DNA of 64,000 bases. It comes from Acidaminococcus hominis. Its GTDB lineage: Bacteria > Bacillota > Negativicutes > Acidaminococcales > Acidaminococcaceae. Under the pieces are notes generated by a model, which saw nothing but the letters and a program-made list of their open reading frames with translations, made no database searches and had not been told where the DNA came from. Where the stretch lies: the NCBI RefSeq assembly GCF_900291475.1, contig NZ_OLMM01000005.1, forward strand, positions 428,592 through 492,591, written 5' to 3'. This document shows positions 1-10,537 of the stretch, piece by piece. Within the stretch, counting starts at the first letter, position 1. Each line of letters opens with the position of its first letter. The position numbers were made by a program, and so were the translations under genes.

Positions 1-42
1 CTCTATGGCTGTAAAGGTTTCTTTCAGCAGGAGGGGAACAAC

Positions 43-564
43 ATGGAAAGAAAATGGGGCGGCGCTTTACTAGGAGCGCTGCTGGCGCTGAGCCTTATGG
101 CAGCAGGCTGTGCCGGTGAAAAAACGGCCAAGGCGGACCAGAAACAGACGGGCATCAAACAGGCTGCCCGGGTGCAGCAGAAGAATTGGCCGGGCGGCGT
201 AATTAATCTCAGCCGGGCCCGGGTGCGGATTACCCTGGGGGACAAGGTGCTGTGGGCCTCGGTGGAGGATAATGCCACCACCCATGCCCTGGTAGGGGAA
301 CTGCCCATCACCCTGGCCTTAAAGGACCTGGACGGGCAGACGGCGGTGTACTACCAGGATGTGGACCAGTTTCCCACGGACAATCTCCAGATGGGAGGCT
401 ACAAGGCGGGGGATATCGTCTTCTGGCCGGAAAAGGACCGGTTTGTGCTGTTCTACAAAAGCGGCGGACCCCAGTTTACCGGGCAGGTACTGGGTCACGT
501 AGAAGGCGATTTGCAGCTTTTGGCAGGAAATCAGCTGGCCACCTTTGATCTGTTTCTGCAATAG
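43..564 (+). CDS. Cyclophilin-like domain lipoprotein
   Basis: A 173-residue protein beginning with a signal peptide that ends in a lipobox (LMAAGC, Cys23), so it is predicted to be lipid-anchored on the periplasmic side of a membrane. After a short Lys/Gln-rich linker, residues about 55-173 look like the small all-beta cyclophilin-like fold (pattern: V-R-I-T-L-G, 'TTHALVGELPITLALKD', 'GDIVFWPEKDRFVLFYK'), a domain often found next to or fused with flavodoxin-like proteins. The start is supported by a strong Shine-Dalgarno (aggagggg) about 6 bases upstream. The gene stands alone in the window, ending at a terminator. A lipoprotein flavodoxin lies 42 kb away. The biochemical activity is unknown; family membership is by pattern only. 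Confidence 0.7.
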   Translation: MERKWGGALLGALLALSLMAAGCAGEKTAKADQKQTGIKQAARVQQKNWPGGVINLSRARVRITLGDKVLWASVEDNATTHALVGELPITLALKDLDGQTAVYYQDVDQFPTDNLQMGGYKAGDIVFWPEKDRFVLFYKSGGPQFTGQVLGHVEGDLQLLAGNQLATFDLFLQ

Positions 565-580
565 GTACCAAAGGCGCTGC

Positions 581-617
581 AACGGGAGAAGTCTGCGTTG
601 ACTTTTCCCGTTTTTTG
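581..617 (+). terminator. Rho-independent terminator after the lipoprotein
   Basis: AACGGGA and TCCCGTT arms, extended inward by AAGTC/GACTT, are followed by a run of six T. The 3' arm carries the -35 box of the next promoter. Confidence 0.75.
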
Positions 618-626
618 TTGTATAGT
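598..626 (+). promoter_or_regulatory. Promoter of rplU operon
   Basis: TTGACT (598-603), a 17-base spacer, and TATAGT (621-626): a near-consensus vegetative promoter. Its -35 box lies inside the 3' arm of the preceding terminator. Confidence 0.8.
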
Positions 627-640
627 ATAAAAAATAGTGT

Positions 641-720
641 GAAACTCGCACTACCGCCCGGAGGGGTTCCTGAAACTCCGGAAGGAGTACCGTATTCGGC
701 GAGTCTTGGATGAGGGAGGT
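641..720 (+). promoter_or_regulatory. Ribosomal protein L21 leader-like RNA structure
   Basis: The rplU 5' leader can fold with an outer stem ACTCGC (644-649) / GCGAGT (699-704) enclosing a hairpin CCGGAG (658-663) / CTCCGG (676-681), ending just before the Shine-Dalgarno. Position and shape match the autoregulatory L21 leaders known in Firmicutes; assignment to that family is inference from structure and context. Confidence 0.55.
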
Positions 721-726
721 GCAAAC

Positions 727-1038
727 ATGTACGCAATTATTCGTACCGGCGGCAAACAATACCGCGTCAGTGAAGGTGATGTGCTGAACATCGAAAAACT
801 GAACGTTGAAGAAGGCCAGGAAGTCGTTTTTGACGATGTTCTGACTGTAGTCAACGACGGCGATGTAAAGGTAGGCAATCCTACTGTTGCAGGCGCTAAA
901 GTAACTGCTAAAGTTGCTAAACAAGGCAAAGCTGATAAGATTTTTGTTTTCAAATACAGAGCAAAATCCAACTATCGCAAACGCCAGGGTCATCGTCAAC
1001 CGTATACTCAGGTTGAGATCACTTCTATCGAAGCATAA
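727..1038 (+). CDS. rplU: 50S ribosomal protein L21
   Basis: 103 residues, the usual size, beginning [14 protein letters not shown] and ending with the conserved basic segment ([18 protein letters not shown]). L21 binds 23S rRNA in the large subunit. An upstream in-frame ATG at 706 exists, but the gggaggt at 714-720 places the true start at 727, which is also where family similarity begins. It is the first gene of rplU-prp-rpmA, with 3 bases to prp, and is expressed from the promoter at 598-626 through the structured leader. Confidence 0.97.
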   Translation: MYAIIRTGGKQYRVSEGDVLNIEKLNVEEGQEVVFDDVLTVVNDGDVKVGNPTVAGAKVTAKVAKQGKADKIFVFKYRAKSNYRKRQGHRQPYTQVEITSIEA

Positions 1039-1041
1039 GTC

Positions 1042-1368
1042 ATGATTCAAGTAGATATTTACTACAACGATCAGGACAAAATCAGCGGGTACCGGGTTTC
1101 TGGACATGCCGATTCTAATCCGGAAGGGTTCGATCAGGTATGTGCGCTGGTATCCCTGGATACGCAGCTTCCCGTACTGGGCATGGAGCGTGTGCTCCGC
1201 CATAAAGTGCAGTGCGCTGTCGATGAGGCAGACGGAACGCTGGAAGTAAGACTGGAGGATGCTCCCAATGAGCAAACGGAAGTCCTGCTAAAGACCATGG
1301 TCTGCGGGCTTCAAGAGCTGAAACGGTATTATCCCCAGTATCTGACTACTGAAGAACACAGGAGGTGA
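1042..1368 (+). CDS. prp: Ribosomal-processing cysteine protease Prp
   Basis: 108 residues of the YsxB/Prp family. In Firmicutes and relatives Prp removes the N-terminal extension of ribosomal protein L27 before ribosome assembly. The catalytic pair is visible as His22 (SGHAD) and Cys34 (FDQVCALVS), in the spacing expected for the family. It sits between rplU and rpmA, the conserved location, and its stop overlaps the Shine-Dalgarno of rpmA. The downstream L27 carries a matching cleavable leader, so substrate and protease are encoded side by side. Confidence 0.95.
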   Translation: MIQVDIYYNDQDKISGYRVSGHADSNPEGFDQVCALVSLDTQLPVLGMERVLRHKVQCAVDEADGTLEVRLEDAPNEQTEVLLKTMVCGLQELKRYYPQYLTTEEHRR

Positions 1369-1373
1369 GCAAA

Positions 1374-1664
1374 GTGTTCGAATTGATTCTTCAATTACAC
1401 GCCCATAAAAAAGGTTCTGGTTCCACCCACAACGGCCGTGACTCCAACGCACAGCGTCTGGGTACGAAAGCTCATGATGGTCAGCTGGTAACTGCTGGTT
1501 CCATCATCGTTCGTCAACGTGGGACCCGTTTCCATATGGGTCAAAACGTAGGCATGGGTAAAGATTACACCATCTATGCAAAAGTTGCCGGCAAGGTTGC
1601 TTTTGAAAGAAGCGGTAAAGATCGTCGCTTGATCAGCGTTTACCCGGTTGAAGCCGAAGCATAA
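1374..1664 (+). CDS. rpmA: 50S ribosomal protein L27 with Prp-cleavable leader
   Basis: 96 residues from a GTG start at 1374, placed 8 bases after GGAGG; an in-frame GTG at 1365 overlaps that Shine-Dalgarno and is unlikely. The N-terminus [14 protein letters not shown] contains the short hydrophobic extension that Prp cuts before the HKKG of mature L27; mature L27 reaches the peptidyl-transferase centre with this N-terminus. The rest ([41 protein letters not shown]) is standard L27. Confidence 0.96.
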   Translation: MFELILQLHAHKKGSGSTHNGRDSNAQRLGTKAHDGQLVTAGSIIVRQRGTRFHMGQNVGMGKDYTIYAKVAGKVAFERSGKDRRLISVYPVEAEA

Positions 1665-1671
1665 AATAAGA

Positions 1672-1714
1672 GAGGGGCTGCTGCAGAAAGCTTTTTGCAG
1701 TGGCTCCCTTTTTG
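1672..1714 (+). terminator. Terminator after rpmA
   Basis: Imperfect stem GGGGC..CTGCA / TGCAG..GCTCC followed by five T, ending about 34 bases before the next gene. Some transcription may continue into that gene. Confidence 0.6.
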
Positions 1715-1747
1715 TCATGCTGCAGAAGCAGGGGAAAGGGAAGGATT

Positions 1748-2149
1748 ATGGAAGCCAAAGAACGGGAACAGGTACGCGCCTATGTGGGCGCAGGCTTGCA
1801 GAGCCTATGGCAGGATAATACGGAAGATGCCCAGGGCAATGTAATGTGGGCCCAGCTGGCCCTTCAGGATCTGACCCAAGCCAAGCTCCTTCTGCCAGCC
1901 CAAGAGCTGGCGGCGCTGGACAAAACCCTTGAGAAATTGGGCAGGACCCCCAAACTGGCGGCCAATGCCCAGGACTCCCTTTTGGATCTGGAAGGCGTCC
2001 GTTGTTATGATTGCGGCAGGTTTTTGATTTTTTATCGGTACAATGCCGGTTATGACCTGGTGGCGATTGTGCGTCTGGCCTGGGACCAGCCTGCCTGGCA
2101 GGAACTGGTGCGGGACGGCCGGGAAAAAACTGAACCCCAAAAGTCTTAA
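1748..2149 (+). CDS. Unknown small protein, ParE/RelE-like C-terminus
   Basis: 133 residues from ATG 1748, which follows 'gggaaggatt'; an in-frame ATG at 1700 lies inside the preceding terminator region. No signal peptide or membrane segment. The first about 85 residues are alpha-helical and Gln/Leu/Ala-rich. The last about 45 residues (LEGVRCYDCGRFLIFYRYNAGYDLVAIVRLAWDQ in part) resemble the final strands of ParE/RelE-type toxins, where a short 'G-R-F-x-I-F-Y-R' strand precedes an 'I-V-R' strand. No antitoxin gene is beside it, so a toxin role is not supported; function unknown. Confidence 0.6.
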   Translation: MEAKEREQVRAYVGAGLQSLWQDNTEDAQGNVMWAQLALQDLTQAKLLLPAQELAALDKTLEKLGRTPKLAANAQDSLLDLEGVRCYDCGRFLIFYRYNAGYDLVAIVRLAWDQPAWQELVRDGREKTEPQKS

Positions 2150-2166
2150 AAACCAGAAAAAAGGTA

Positions 2167-2195
2167 TTGTATTACCGTGAAATACGTAGTATAAT
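2167..2195 (+). promoter_or_regulatory. Promoter of rpoBC
   Basis: TTGTAT (2167-2172), 17-base spacer, TATAAT (2190-2195). It gives the rpoBC unit its own promoter about 210 bases before rpoB. Confidence 0.75.
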
Positions 2196-2201
2196 AATTG
2201 T

Positions 2202-2368
2202 CCATGAAGTTTTTATAGCAGGATGAATAGGTTCCGCGAGTGCTCAGTGGTTGGACATCGCGTTCCCGCTCAAGTGAGGAGAGGAGCACGACATGATGAC
2301 TGAGAAAACGTACACGATACAAGGCTGATCAATCTCTCTAATTGACCGCCTTGTTATTTTTTTTGTTT
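2202..2368 (+). promoter_or_regulatory. Attenuator-like leader of rpoBC with short reading frame
   Basis: Between promoter and rpoB lies a structured leader. GTGCTC (2240-2245) can pair with GAGCAC (2284-2289), covering the Shine-Dalgarno of an 11-codon frame at 2293-2328. That frame's last codons form the 5' arm of a terminator: ACAAGGC (2319-2325) pairs with GCCTTGT (about 2348-2354), reinforced by ATCAAT/ATTGA, and is followed by eight T. A ribosome reaching the stop at 2326-2328 would cover the 5' arm. The arrangement suggests transcription attenuation; the trigger is not evident. L10-type leaders are a related precedent, normally ahead of rplJ. Confidence 0.6.
2293..2328 (+). CDS. Putative 11-residue leader peptide
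   Basis: ATG ATG start, peptide MMTEKTYTIQG, stop TGA at 2326-2328. GGAG at 2283-2286 sits 6 bases upstream. There is no run of a single amino-acid codon, so the peptide itself does not suggest which amino acid or factor would be sensed. Its 3' end overlaps the terminator's 5' arm. Translation is predicted, not shown. Confidence 0.45.
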   Translation: MMTEKTYTIQG

Positions 2369-2405
2369 AGAAAGACCTGCCCAGAGAAAAGGAGTGAGAA
2401 CCCAC

Positions 2406-5400
2406 ATGTTTAAGCCGGTTCATAATGGCGACCGTTTGCGGTACAGTTATGCCAAGATCAAAGAAGTATTGAAAATGCCTCATTTGATCGACTTACAGAG
2501 AAAATCTTATGAGTGGTTCATAAGAGAAGGTTTATATGATGTTTTCCAGGATGTTTCTCCTATTAAGGATTTTACCGACAACCTGGAACTGAGCTTTGAG
2601 AATTTCACCATCGGCGATCCCAAATACGATGTGGAAACCTGCAAGGAAAAGGACGCAACCTATGCCGCTCCTTTGAATGTAGATGTCCGCCTGCTGTACA
2701 AGGATACCGGGGAAATCAAGGAATCCACCGTATTCATGGGTGACTTCCCCCTGATGACCGATACCGGTACCTTCGTGATCAACGGCGCAGAACGGGTTAT
2801 CGTCAGCCAGCTGGTGCGTTCTCCTGGCGTTTACTACGCCAAGGACATGGACCCCATGGGCAAGTTCCTGTACGGCACCACCGTTATTCCTAACCGGGGC
2901 GCCTGGATTGAATACGAAACCGACCTGAACGAAATCATCTACGCCCGTGTGGACCGGACCCGTAAGCTGCCGGCTACGGCTCTTTTGCGGGTGATGGGCC
3001 TGCCCACCAACGATGATATTATTGCCACTTTCGGCGAACATCCGTACCTGGTTGCTACCCTGGCCAAGGACAGCACCAAGAACGAAGACGATGCACTGCT
3101 GGAAATCTACCGGAAACTGCGTCCCGGCGAACCTGCCAACCTGGAAAACGCCGAACAGCTGATCCGGAATATTTTCTCCGACAACCGCCGCTATGACCTG
3201 GCCAATGTAGGCCGTTACAAGGTCAACAAGAAACTGGGCTGGCGTCAGCGCCTTTTGGGCAAGGAATTGACTTCTCCCCTGGCCTTCGAAAACCCCGATG
3301 GCACCCAGGGCGAAGTGGTTCTGCCAGCTGGCACCGTGATTGGCGACGAAGAAATCAACACCATTGAAGAAAGCGGTCTGTTCAAGGATGCCGGCTATGC
3401 CGAGGTCTGGGTAAAATTCCAGGAACATCCGGAACGCATGATTGTTACGAAAGATATTGACGCTTCTGTTCGGACCATTACCCCGGCGGACGTAATTGCT
3501 TCCTTTGGCTACCTGCTGAACGTGATCGACGGTATGGAAGGCAAGGACGATATCGACCATTTGGGCAACCGGCGTGTACGCTGCGTAGGCGAACTGCTGC
3601 AAAACCAATTCCGTATCGGCCTGTCCCGTATGGAACGGGTAATCCGGGAACGGATGACCCTCCAGGATGCCGACGTGATTACGCCCCAGGCCCTGATCAA
3701 TATCCGCCCGGTGGTTGCTGCGGTAAAAGAATTCTTTGGCAGCAGCCAGTTGTCCCAGTTCATGGACCAGAACAACCCTCTGGCCGAACTGACCCACAAA
3801 CGCCGTCTGTCCGCTTTGGGACCTGGCGGTCTGTCCAGAGAAAGAGCTGGCTACGAAGTCCGCGACGTCCATCCTTCCCACTATGGCCGTATGTGTCCTA
3901 TTGAAACCCCTGAAGGTCCTAACATCGGCCTGATCGGTTCTTTGGCTACCTATGGTGTGGTGAACAAGTACGGTTTCATTGAAACCCCGTACCGCAAGGT
4001 GGACAAGAAAAACAAGAAGGTTACCAACGAAATCGTTTACCTGACTGCTGATGAAGAAGATAACTACGTTATTGCCCAGGCCAACGAACCGTTGAATGAT
4101 GACAACTCCTTTGTCAACGAGCACGTTATTGCCCGTGATAAGAACGATGTGCTGTCCATTTCCCCCAGCCGGGTTGACTTCATGGACGTTTCTCCTAAAC
4201 AGGTAATGTCCATTGCTGCTGCCCTGATTCCTTTCCTGGAAAACGATGACGCCAACCGGGCCCTGATGGGTGCCAACATGCAGCGTCAGGCTGTGCCCCT
4301 GCTGAACCCCAAAGCTCCTGTAGTGGGTACCGGCATGGAATACAAGGTGGCTGTGGACTCCGGGGTCTGCATCCTGGCCAAGCACGCCGGCACGGTAAAA
4401 TACGTCAGCGGCGACAAGATCCTGGTTACCCGGGACGACAACGGCGGCATTGACGAATACAACGTGCTGAAATTCAAACGTTCCAACCAGAGCACCTGCG
4501 TCAACCAAAGACCCATTGTCTACAAGGGCGACAAGGTGGAAGAAGGCCAGGTACTGGCCGATGGTCCTGCTACGGATCACGGTGAACTGGCCCTGGGCCG
4601 CAACGCCATTGCTGCGTACATGCCCTGGGAAGGCTACAACTACGAAGATGCTGTACTGCTTTCCGAAGACCTGGTAAAAGACGACGTATTTACGTCCATT
4701 CACATTGAAGAATACAACTGTGATGCCCGTGATACCAAACTGGGACCTGAAGAAATCACCCGGGATATTCCCAACGTTTCTGAAGAAGCCCTGAAGGATC
4801 TGGACGAAGACGGTATCATCCGGATTGGTGCAGAAGTTCGCCCTGGCGACATTCTGGTAGGTAAGGTAACTCCTAAGGGAGAAACCGAACTGAGCGCTGA
4901 AGAGCGCCTGATCCGTGCCATCTTTGCCGAAAAGGCCCGGGAAGTCCGGGATAACTCCCTGCGGGTTCCCCACGGCGAATCCGGTATCATTGTCAGCGTC
5001 AAGGTATTCACCCGTGAAAACGGCGATGAACTGCCTCCTGGCGTAAACAAGCAGGTACGGGTACATATCGTACAAAAACGGAAAATCAGTGAAGGCGATA
5101 AGATGGCCGGCCGTCACGGCAACAAGGGTGTTGTTTCCCGGATTATGCCCCGTGAAGATATGCCCTTCCTGCCCAACGGCGAACCGGTACAAATCGTACT
5201 GAACCCCCTGGGCGTACCTTCCCGTATGAACATCGGTCAGATTTTGGAAGCCCATCTGGGCTGGGCCGCCTGCTCTTTGGGCAGAAGAATCGAAGAAAAG
5301 GATCCCAACCTGGAAGCAGAGCTGCGGGAAGCCGGCTATGACTATGACCAATTTGGCATGCCCCAAACGGTGGACCATGCGGTACAGGTAGCTGTTCCTG

Positions 5401-6128
5401 TGTTCGATAGTGCCCACGATGAAGAAATGGGCAAGACCCTGAAGCTGGCCGGTGTAGACCCCAGCGGCAAGACCACCCTGTATGACGGCCGTACCGGCGA
5501 ACCCTTTGATAACCCGGTTACCGTAGGCTGCATCTACTACCTGAAGCTTCACCATTTGGTTGCCGATAAGATCCATGCCCGTTCTACCGGCCCGTACTCC
5601 CTGGTTACCCAGCAGCCTCTGGGTGGTAAGGCACAGTTCGGCGGACAGCGCTTTGGTGAAATGGAAGTTTGGGCGCTGGAAGCTTACGGCGCTGCCTATA
5701 CCCTGCAGGAAATCCTGACCGTTAAGTCCGATGACGTGGTAGGCCGTGTGAAAGCCTATGAAGCCATCGTTAAGGGCGAAAATATTCCTGAACCCGGCGT
5801 GCCTGAATCCTTCAAGGTATTGGTGAAGGAAATGCAGAGCATCGGCCTGGATATCCAAGTGCTGGATGAAGATGATGAAGAAATCGATTTGGATGACGAA
5901 GATGAAGATATCGGAATGGGCGATATTGCCAGAGAACTGGACATGGATATGGCCAGCAAGACTCCCAGTACCGCAGCCAATATCGGCACCGAAGCTCCTG
6001 CCAGCGAGGATGACCTGAGCCCGGATGAAGATCAGCCGGAAACCAGTGATTTTGATGTGATTGCCGATATCGGGAATATGAGCCTGGATGATTCCCAAGA
6101 TGACGGCAACGATTCTGATGAAGAGTAG
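2406..6128 (+). CDS. rpoB: DNA-directed RNA polymerase subunit beta
   Basis: 1240 residues. Start at ATG 2406 ([15 protein letters not shown]), with GGAG at 2391-2394; an in-frame GTG at 2394 overlaps that site. Conserved beta signatures are all present: '[19 protein letters not shown]', the rifampicin-pocket region ([31 protein letters not shown] in part), '[11 protein letters not shown]', and the C-terminal '[24 protein letters not shown]'. The last about 90 residues form an extra, very acidic tail rich in Asp/Glu. rpoC follows after 16 bases. Unlike most bacteria, rplJ-rplL do not precede it here. Confidence 0.98.
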   Translation: MFKPVHNGDRLRYSYAKIKEVLKMPHLIDLQRKSYEWFIREGLYDVFQDVSPIKDFTDNLELSFENFTIGDPKYDVETCKEKDATYAAPLNVDVRLLYKDTGEIKESTVFMGDFPLMTDTGTFVINGAERVIVSQLVRSPGVYYAKDMDPMGKFLYGTTVIPNRGAWIEYETDLNEIIYARVDRTRKLPATALLRVMGLPTNDDIIATFGEHPYLVATLAKDSTKNEDDALLEIYRKLRPGEPANLENAEQLIRNIFSDNRRYDLANVGRYKVNKKLGWRQRLLGKELTSPLAFENPDGTQGEVVLPAGTVIGDEEINTIEESGLFKDAGYAEVWVKFQEHPERMIVTKDIDASVRTITPADVIASFGYLLNVIDGMEGKDDIDHLGNRRVRCVGELLQNQFRIGLSRMERVIRERMTLQDADVITPQALINIRPVVAAVKEFFGSSQLSQFMDQNNPLAELTHKRRLSALGPGGLSRERAGYEVRDVHPSHYGRMCPIETPEGPNIGLIGSLATYGVVNKYGFIETPYRKVDKKNKKVTNEIVYLTADEEDNYVIAQANEPLNDDNSFVNEHVIARDKNDVLSISPSRVDFMDVSPKQVMSIAAALIPFLENDDANRALMGANMQRQAVPLLNPKAPVVGTGMEYKVAVDSGVCILAKHAGTVKYVSGDKILVTRDDNGGIDEYNVLKFKRSNQSTCVNQRPIVYKGDKVEEGQVLADGPATDHGELALGRNAIAAYMPWEGYNYEDAVLLSEDLVKDDVFTSIHIEEYNCDARDTKLGPEEITRDIPNVSEEALKDLDEDGIIRIGAEVRPGDILVGKVTPKGETELSAEERLIRAIFAEKAREVRDNSLRVPHGESGIIVSVKVFTRENGDELPPGVNKQVRVHIVQKRKISEGDKMAGRHGNKGVVSRIMPREDMPFLPNGEPVQIVLNPLGVPSRMNIGQILEAHLGWAACSLGRRIEEKDPNLEAELREAGYDYDQFGMPQTVDHAVQVAVPVFDSAHDEEMGKTLKLAGVDPSGKTTLYDGRTGEPFDNPVTVGCIYYLKLHHLVADKIHARSTGPYSLVTQQPLGGKAQFGGQRFGEMEVWALEAYGAAYTLQEILTVKSDDVVGRVKAYEAIVKGENIPEPGVPESFKVLVKEMQSIGLDIQVLDEDDEEIDLDDEDEDIGMGDIARELDMDMASKTPSTAANIGTEAPASEDDLSPDEDQPETSDFDVIADIGNMSLDDSQDDGNDSDEE

Positions 6129-6144
6129 AAAGGAGTGAGTGCTC

Positions 6145-9100
6145 TTGTTAGACGTAAATAAATTTCATTCTATGCGTATCGGCTTGGCCTCTCCCGAAAA
6201 GATCAGATCTTGGTCCCACGGGGAAGTAACCAAACCGGAAACGATCAACTATAGAACCCTGAAACCGGAACGGGATGGTTTGTTCTGCGAACGGATTTTT
6301 GGACCTACCAAGGATTGGGAATGCCATTGCGGCAAGTACAAACGCATCCGTTATAAAGGGGTCGTCTGCGACAAATGCGGTGTAGAAGTTACTCGCTCCA
6401 AGGTCCGCCGCGATCGGATGGGCTCCATTGAACTGGCTGCTCCCGTATCCCATATCTGGTATTTCAAGGGAATTCCCTGCCGGATGGGCGCTATCCTGGA
6501 CATTGGCCAAAGAGCCCTGGAAAAAGTCCTGTACTTTGCCAGCTACATTGTCCTGGATCCGGGCGATACCAACCTGACCAAAAAACAACTGCTGACCGAA
6601 GCAGAATACCAGGATAAACTCAGTGAATACGGCCCTACCTTCCGGGTGGGCATGGGCGCAGAAGCCATTAAGGAACTGCTCCATGAAATCAACGTAGAAG
6701 AACTGACTAAGGAACTGCGGGCTGCCCTGAAAACGGAAACCAGCCTGCAAAAGAGAAGAAATATTGTCCGTCGGCTGGATGTATGCGAAGCTTTCCTGAA
6801 AAGCGGCAACAAACCCGAATGGATGATTATGGATGTAATTCCGGTTATTCCTCCTGACCTGCGTCCTATGGTTCAGCTGGACGGCGGCCGTTTTGCCACC
6901 TCCGACCTGAACGACCTGTACCGCCGGGTCATCAACCGGAACAACCGTCTGAAACGGCTGCAGGAATTGCAGGCTCCTGACATCATTGTCCGGAACGAAA
7001 AACGGATGCTGCAGGAAGCTGTAGATGCCCTGATCGATAACGGCCGCCGCGGCCGTGCCGTAACGGGCCCTGGCACCCGTCCTCTGAAATCTCTGTCCGA
7101 CATGCTGAAAGGCAAGCAGGGCCGTTTCCGTCAGAACCTGCTGGGTAAACGTGTTGACTATTCCGGCCGTAGCGTAATCGTAGTAGGCCCGGAAATGAAG
7201 ATGCACCAATGCGGTCTGCCGAAAGAAATGGCTTTGGAACTGTTCAAGCCCTTCGTAATGAAGCGCCTGGTTGAAAACGGTTCTGCCACCAACATCAAGA
7301 GTGCCAAGAGAATGGTGGAACGGGCTACCAACGTGGTTTGGGACGTTCTGGAAGACGTTATCAAAGAACATCCTGTACTGCTGAACCGTGCCCCGACCCT
7401 GCATAGACTGGGTATCCAGGCTTTCGAACCCATCTTGTCCGAAGGCCGCGCCATCAAACTGCATCCGTTGGTATGTACCCCGTACAACGCCGACTTCGAC
7501 GGTGACCAGATGGCTGTCCATCTGCCGCTGTCCGCAGAAGCCCAGGCTGAAGCCCGGGTACTGATGATGAGTGTCAACAACATCTTGGCTCCTACCAACG
7601 GAAAACCAATTACCGTTCCTACCCAGGATATGGTTTTGGGTGCCTATTACCTGACCATTTTCAAGGATGGCGCCAAGGGTGAAGGCCGCCGCTTCATCAG
7701 CTTTGACGAAGCTCGTCTGGCCTACTTCCATAAAGTCATTGATCTGCAGGCCCGGATCAAAGTCCGCGTGCCCAATGCAGAAATTTTCCCGGAAGCTTCC
7801 GACCAGGGCGAAAGCCTGGTAACCACTTCTGTGGGCAATATCATTTACAACTGCGAACTGCCGCTGGAAATGCGCTATTACTCCAAACAGGAAGATGGTA
7901 CCTGGCTGCTGGGTAAATTGATTGATAAGAAAGAACTGGGCCGCCTGGTGGCTAAAGCCCATAAGCTGTACGGCAACTTCGGGACTGCCCGGGTGCTGGA
8001 TATTGTCAAGAAACTGGGTTACGACAACGCTTGTAAATCCGGCTTGTCCATTGCTGCTTCCGATATTCAGATCCCGAAAGAAAAGGCTTCCATCCTGGCC
8101 GCTGCCGAAAAACAGGTTGATAAGGTGGAAACCCTCTTTAACCGCGGCTTGATGAGCCCGGATGAACGGTACCGCAAAGTTATCGCCCTGTGGGATAAGG
8201 CAACGGAAGATGTAGCCAACGCCCTGATGAAAAACACCATGGACGCCTTCAACCCGGTGTACATGATGGCCAACTCCGGTGCTCGTGGTAACATCCAGCA
8301 GATTCGTCAGCTGGCTGGTATGCGTGGTCTGATGGCTGACCCTTCCGGCCGGATCATCGACCGTCCTATCAAATCCAACTTCCGTGAAGGCCTGACCATT
8401 TTGGAATACTTCATCTCCACCCACGGTGCCCGTAAAGGTTTGGCCGATACGGCTCTGCGTACCGCCGACTCTGGTTACCTGACCCGTCGTCTGGTAGACG
8501 TGGCCCAGGACGTTATCGTCCGGGAAGATGACTGCGACGTTACCGGCATGAATCTGGTACGGGAACGCGCCCGCTTCTGCAAGGCCGTTCTGGGTTCCAG
8601 CCAGCACAAGCTGAAGGAATACGCCGTAGGCCGTACCCTGGCTTCCAGCGTGCTTAGCCCTGTGGATGGCTCCATTCTGGCAGAGGCCGATACGGTGGTA
8701 ACGGAAGACGTCTTTGACCGTCTCCTGGCTGCCCGGATTTTGGAAATCAGCCTGTATCCCCAGGATGAAGACAGCAACGAAGAACCTGAAACTCTGCAGA
8801 TCAACGTCAGCGAGGAAAAGGTGCAAGCTGCTTTCCGGGAACATATGACCCACCATTTCCTGAACAAGGAAGTGGAAGAAGATATCGAAACCGAGTCTGG
8901 GCTGGTACTGGCCCATGCTGGGGACAAGTTCACTGCCGATACCATTGAAGCCATCCTGGCTGACGGTACCGTCAAGGAACTGAAAATCCGCAACAACGAA
9001 GTGGATGGCGTGTACGTAGAAGCCATTACCTCCGGTAAGAATAAGAGCACGGTACTGGAATCCCTGCGGGATCGTCTGGTTGGCCGTGTCCTGGCCGAAG

Positions 9101-10176
9101 AAATCGTGGATACGGAAGGCAAAGTCCTGTACCATGTCAACGACTACATTACCGAAGATATGGCCGACGTAATTGCCGACCTGCGTGAAAAACACGGCGA
9201 CGGCCGGGTGAAGATCCGTTCCGTACTGACCTGTAAATCCCACTATGGCGTATGCCGGGCCTGCTACGGCCGTAACCTGGCTACTGCCAGAAAGGTGGAA
9301 GTGGGCGAAGCCGTTGGTACCATTGCCGCCCAGGCAATCGGTGAACCTGGTACGCAGCTGACCATGAGAACGTTCCACACCGGCGGTGTTGCTGGTGCTG
9401 ACGATATTACCCAGGGTCTTCCTCGTGTCGAAGAATTGTTCGAAGCCAGAAAACCGAAACATCCTGGTATCCTGTCCGAATCCGCCGGTGTGGTGGACAT
9501 TCAGGAAAAGGACGATGGCCGTTTCATCATCATCCAAAAGGAAGATGGCACGGAAGATACCTACCATATTCCTTATGGCGCCAAGATTCATGTGGCCGAA
9601 GGCGATACCGTCGAGGTGGGTGACCGCCTGACCGAAGGCTCCCTGAACCCCCACGATATCCTGCGTATTTCCGGTCCTGCCGCTACCCGTCACTACCTGG
9701 TACAACAGGTACTGGGCGTGTACAAGTCCCAGGGCGTAGAAATCAACGATAAGCACGTGGAAGTAATGGTTCGTCAGATGATGCGGAAATACCGCATTGA
9801 TGATGCCGGTGACACCAACATGCTGCCGGGCTCCATTGTGGACATTGCCCAATTCGAGGATGAAAACGATCAGGTCCTGGCTGAAGGCAAGGAACCGGCC
9901 AAGGCACATCCCATCCTGCTGGGTATCACCAAAGCCTCCCTGGCTACGGACTCCTTCCTGTCCGCTGCCTCCTTCCAGGAAACCACCAGAAACCTGACCG
10001 ATGCTGCCATCAAAGGCAAGGTTGATCCGCTGCTGGGCCTGAAAGAAAACGTCATCATCGGTAAGCTGATTCCTGCCGGAACCGGTATGCCGAAATATCG
10101 GAACATCGAACTGAAGCTCCATCGTCCTGCCGAAGCACAGGAAGAGGCTGCCCAGTCCGTTGAAACTGAAGAATAA
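6145..10176 (+). CDS. rpoC: DNA-directed RNA polymerase subunit beta'
   Basis: 1343 residues. The start is TTG 6145 ([23 protein letters not shown]), 8 bases after AAGGAG and identical in layout to the Bacillus TTG start; the GTG at 6139 is too close to the Shine-Dalgarno. Seen: the N-terminal zinc ribbon (CHCGKYK...CDKCG), the catalytic magnesium loop [16 protein letters not shown], the bridge-helix/trigger region ([22 protein letters not shown]), and the second zinc site ([13 protein letters not shown]). It forms the active enzyme with RpoB and is co-transcribed with it. Confidence 0.98.
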   Translation: MLDVNKFHSMRIGLASPEKIRSWSHGEVTKPETINYRTLKPERDGLFCERIFGPTKDWECHCGKYKRIRYKGVVCDKCGVEVTRSKVRRDRMGSIELAAPVSHIWYFKGIPCRMGAILDIGQRALEKVLYFASYIVLDPGDTNLTKKQLLTEAEYQDKLSEYGPTFRVGMGAEAIKELLHEINVEELTKELRAALKTETSLQKRRNIVRRLDVCEAFLKSGNKPEWMIMDVIPVIPPDLRPMVQLDGGRFATSDLNDLYRRVINRNNRLKRLQELQAPDIIVRNEKRMLQEAVDALIDNGRRGRAVTGPGTRPLKSLSDMLKGKQGRFRQNLLGKRVDYSGRSVIVVGPEMKMHQCGLPKEMALELFKPFVMKRLVENGSATNIKSAKRMVERATNVVWDVLEDVIKEHPVLLNRAPTLHRLGIQAFEPILSEGRAIKLHPLVCTPYNADFDGDQMAVHLPLSAEAQAEARVLMMSVNNILAPTNGKPITVPTQDMVLGAYYLTIFKDGAKGEGRRFISFDEARLAYFHKVIDLQARIKVRVPNAEIFPEASDQGESLVTTSVGNIIYNCELPLEMRYYSKQEDGTWLLGKLIDKKELGRLVAKAHKLYGNFGTARVLDIVKKLGYDNACKSGLSIAASDIQIPKEKASILAAAEKQVDKVETLFNRGLMSPDERYRKVIALWDKATEDVANALMKNTMDAFNPVYMMANSGARGNIQQIRQLAGMRGLMADPSGRIIDRPIKSNFREGLTILEYFISTHGARKGLADTALRTADSGYLTRRLVDVAQDVIVREDDCDVTGMNLVRERARFCKAVLGSSQHKLKEYAVGRTLASSVLSPVDGSILAEADTVVTEDVFDRLLAARILEISLYPQDEDSNEEPETLQINVSEEKVQAAFREHMTHHFLNKEVEEDIETESGLVLAHAGDKFTADTIEAILADGTVKELKIRNNEVDGVYVEAITSGKNKSTVLESLRDRLVGRVLAEEIVDTEGKVLYHVNDYITEDMADVIADLREKHGDGRVKIRSVLTCKSHYGVCRACYGRNLATARKVEVGEAVGTIAAQAIGEPGTQLTMRTFHTGGVAGADDITQGLPRVEELFEARKPKHPGILSESAGVVDIQEKDDGRFIIIQKEDGTEDTYHIPYGAKIHVAEGDTVEVGDRLTEGSLNPHDILRISGPAATRHYLVQQVLGVYKSQGVEINDKHVEVMVRQMMRKYRIDDAGDTNMLPGSIVDIAQFEDENDQVLAEGKEPAKAHPILLGITKASLATDSFLSAASFQETTRNLTDAAIKGKVDPLLGLKENVIIGKLIPAGTGMPKYRNIELKLHRPAEAQEEAAQSVETEE

Positions 10177-10187
10177 GAAGCACTTAG

Positions 10188-10509
10188 AGCAAGGGGCTGT
10201 GAAAAAATGGCTTGCGAATTCAAACTAGTTCGCAAGCCATTTTTATTGTTCGTTATAGCCGTATCTGTGTCTCAAAACTTCCTCAGTCAGCCCTACGTGC
10301 TGACAGCCCCTTCACGCTTGAATGGGCCGGTCTTAGACCTATACTAGTCATGTGCAAAACGGGTTTTGAGATAAAATTTAGGTATGTAAATACCTGCACC
10401 ACCCTTGTCTGTCACTTGACCAGTAGAGGTCTGGAACGCTTCCTGCAAGCGTGTAGGAAGTGTCGCCAAAGGCGACGATAGAAGTCTTATTTTTTCACAT
10501 CCCCTTGCT
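10188..10509. repeat. Structured 322-bp element with 21-bp inverted ends
   Basis: The two ends, 10188-10208 and 10489-10509, are inverted copies matching at 20 of 21 positions. The interior is packed with smaller inverted repeats: a perfect 12-bp hairpin at 10207-10240, CTCAAAAC...GTTTTGAG, GGTCTTAGACC, CGCTT...AAGCG, and TCGCCAAAGGCGA. An internal ACAGCCCCTT is also an inverse of part of the left end. No believable protein is encoded. It fills the gap between rpoC and the next gene and could be a MITE-like insertion or a structured intergenic repeat. Confidence 0.6.
10201..10245 (+). terminator. Terminator of rpoBC
   Basis: Perfect 12-bp stem (ATGGCTTGCGAA 10207-10218 / TTCGCAAGCCAT 10229-10240), extended by A-run/T-run pairing, with five T at the end. 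It lies within the structured 322-bp element. Confidence 0.85.
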
Positions 10510-10537
10510 TTTTTATTAAATCATGCAATTTTCGTAT

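Noticed and set aside
2532-6098. 1188-codon open frame antisense to rpoB
   Set aside because: It mirrors the codon bias of rpoB, has no Shine-Dalgarno or family similarity, and covers a strongly conserved gene.
6148-10122. 1324-codon open frame antisense to rpoC
   Set aside because: Same reason: a by-product of biased codon use in a long conserved gene.
10212-10481. 89-codon frame inside the 322-bp inverted-repeat element
   Set aside because: No Shine-Dalgarno; it starts inside the rpoC terminator hairpin and the protein has no recognizable features.
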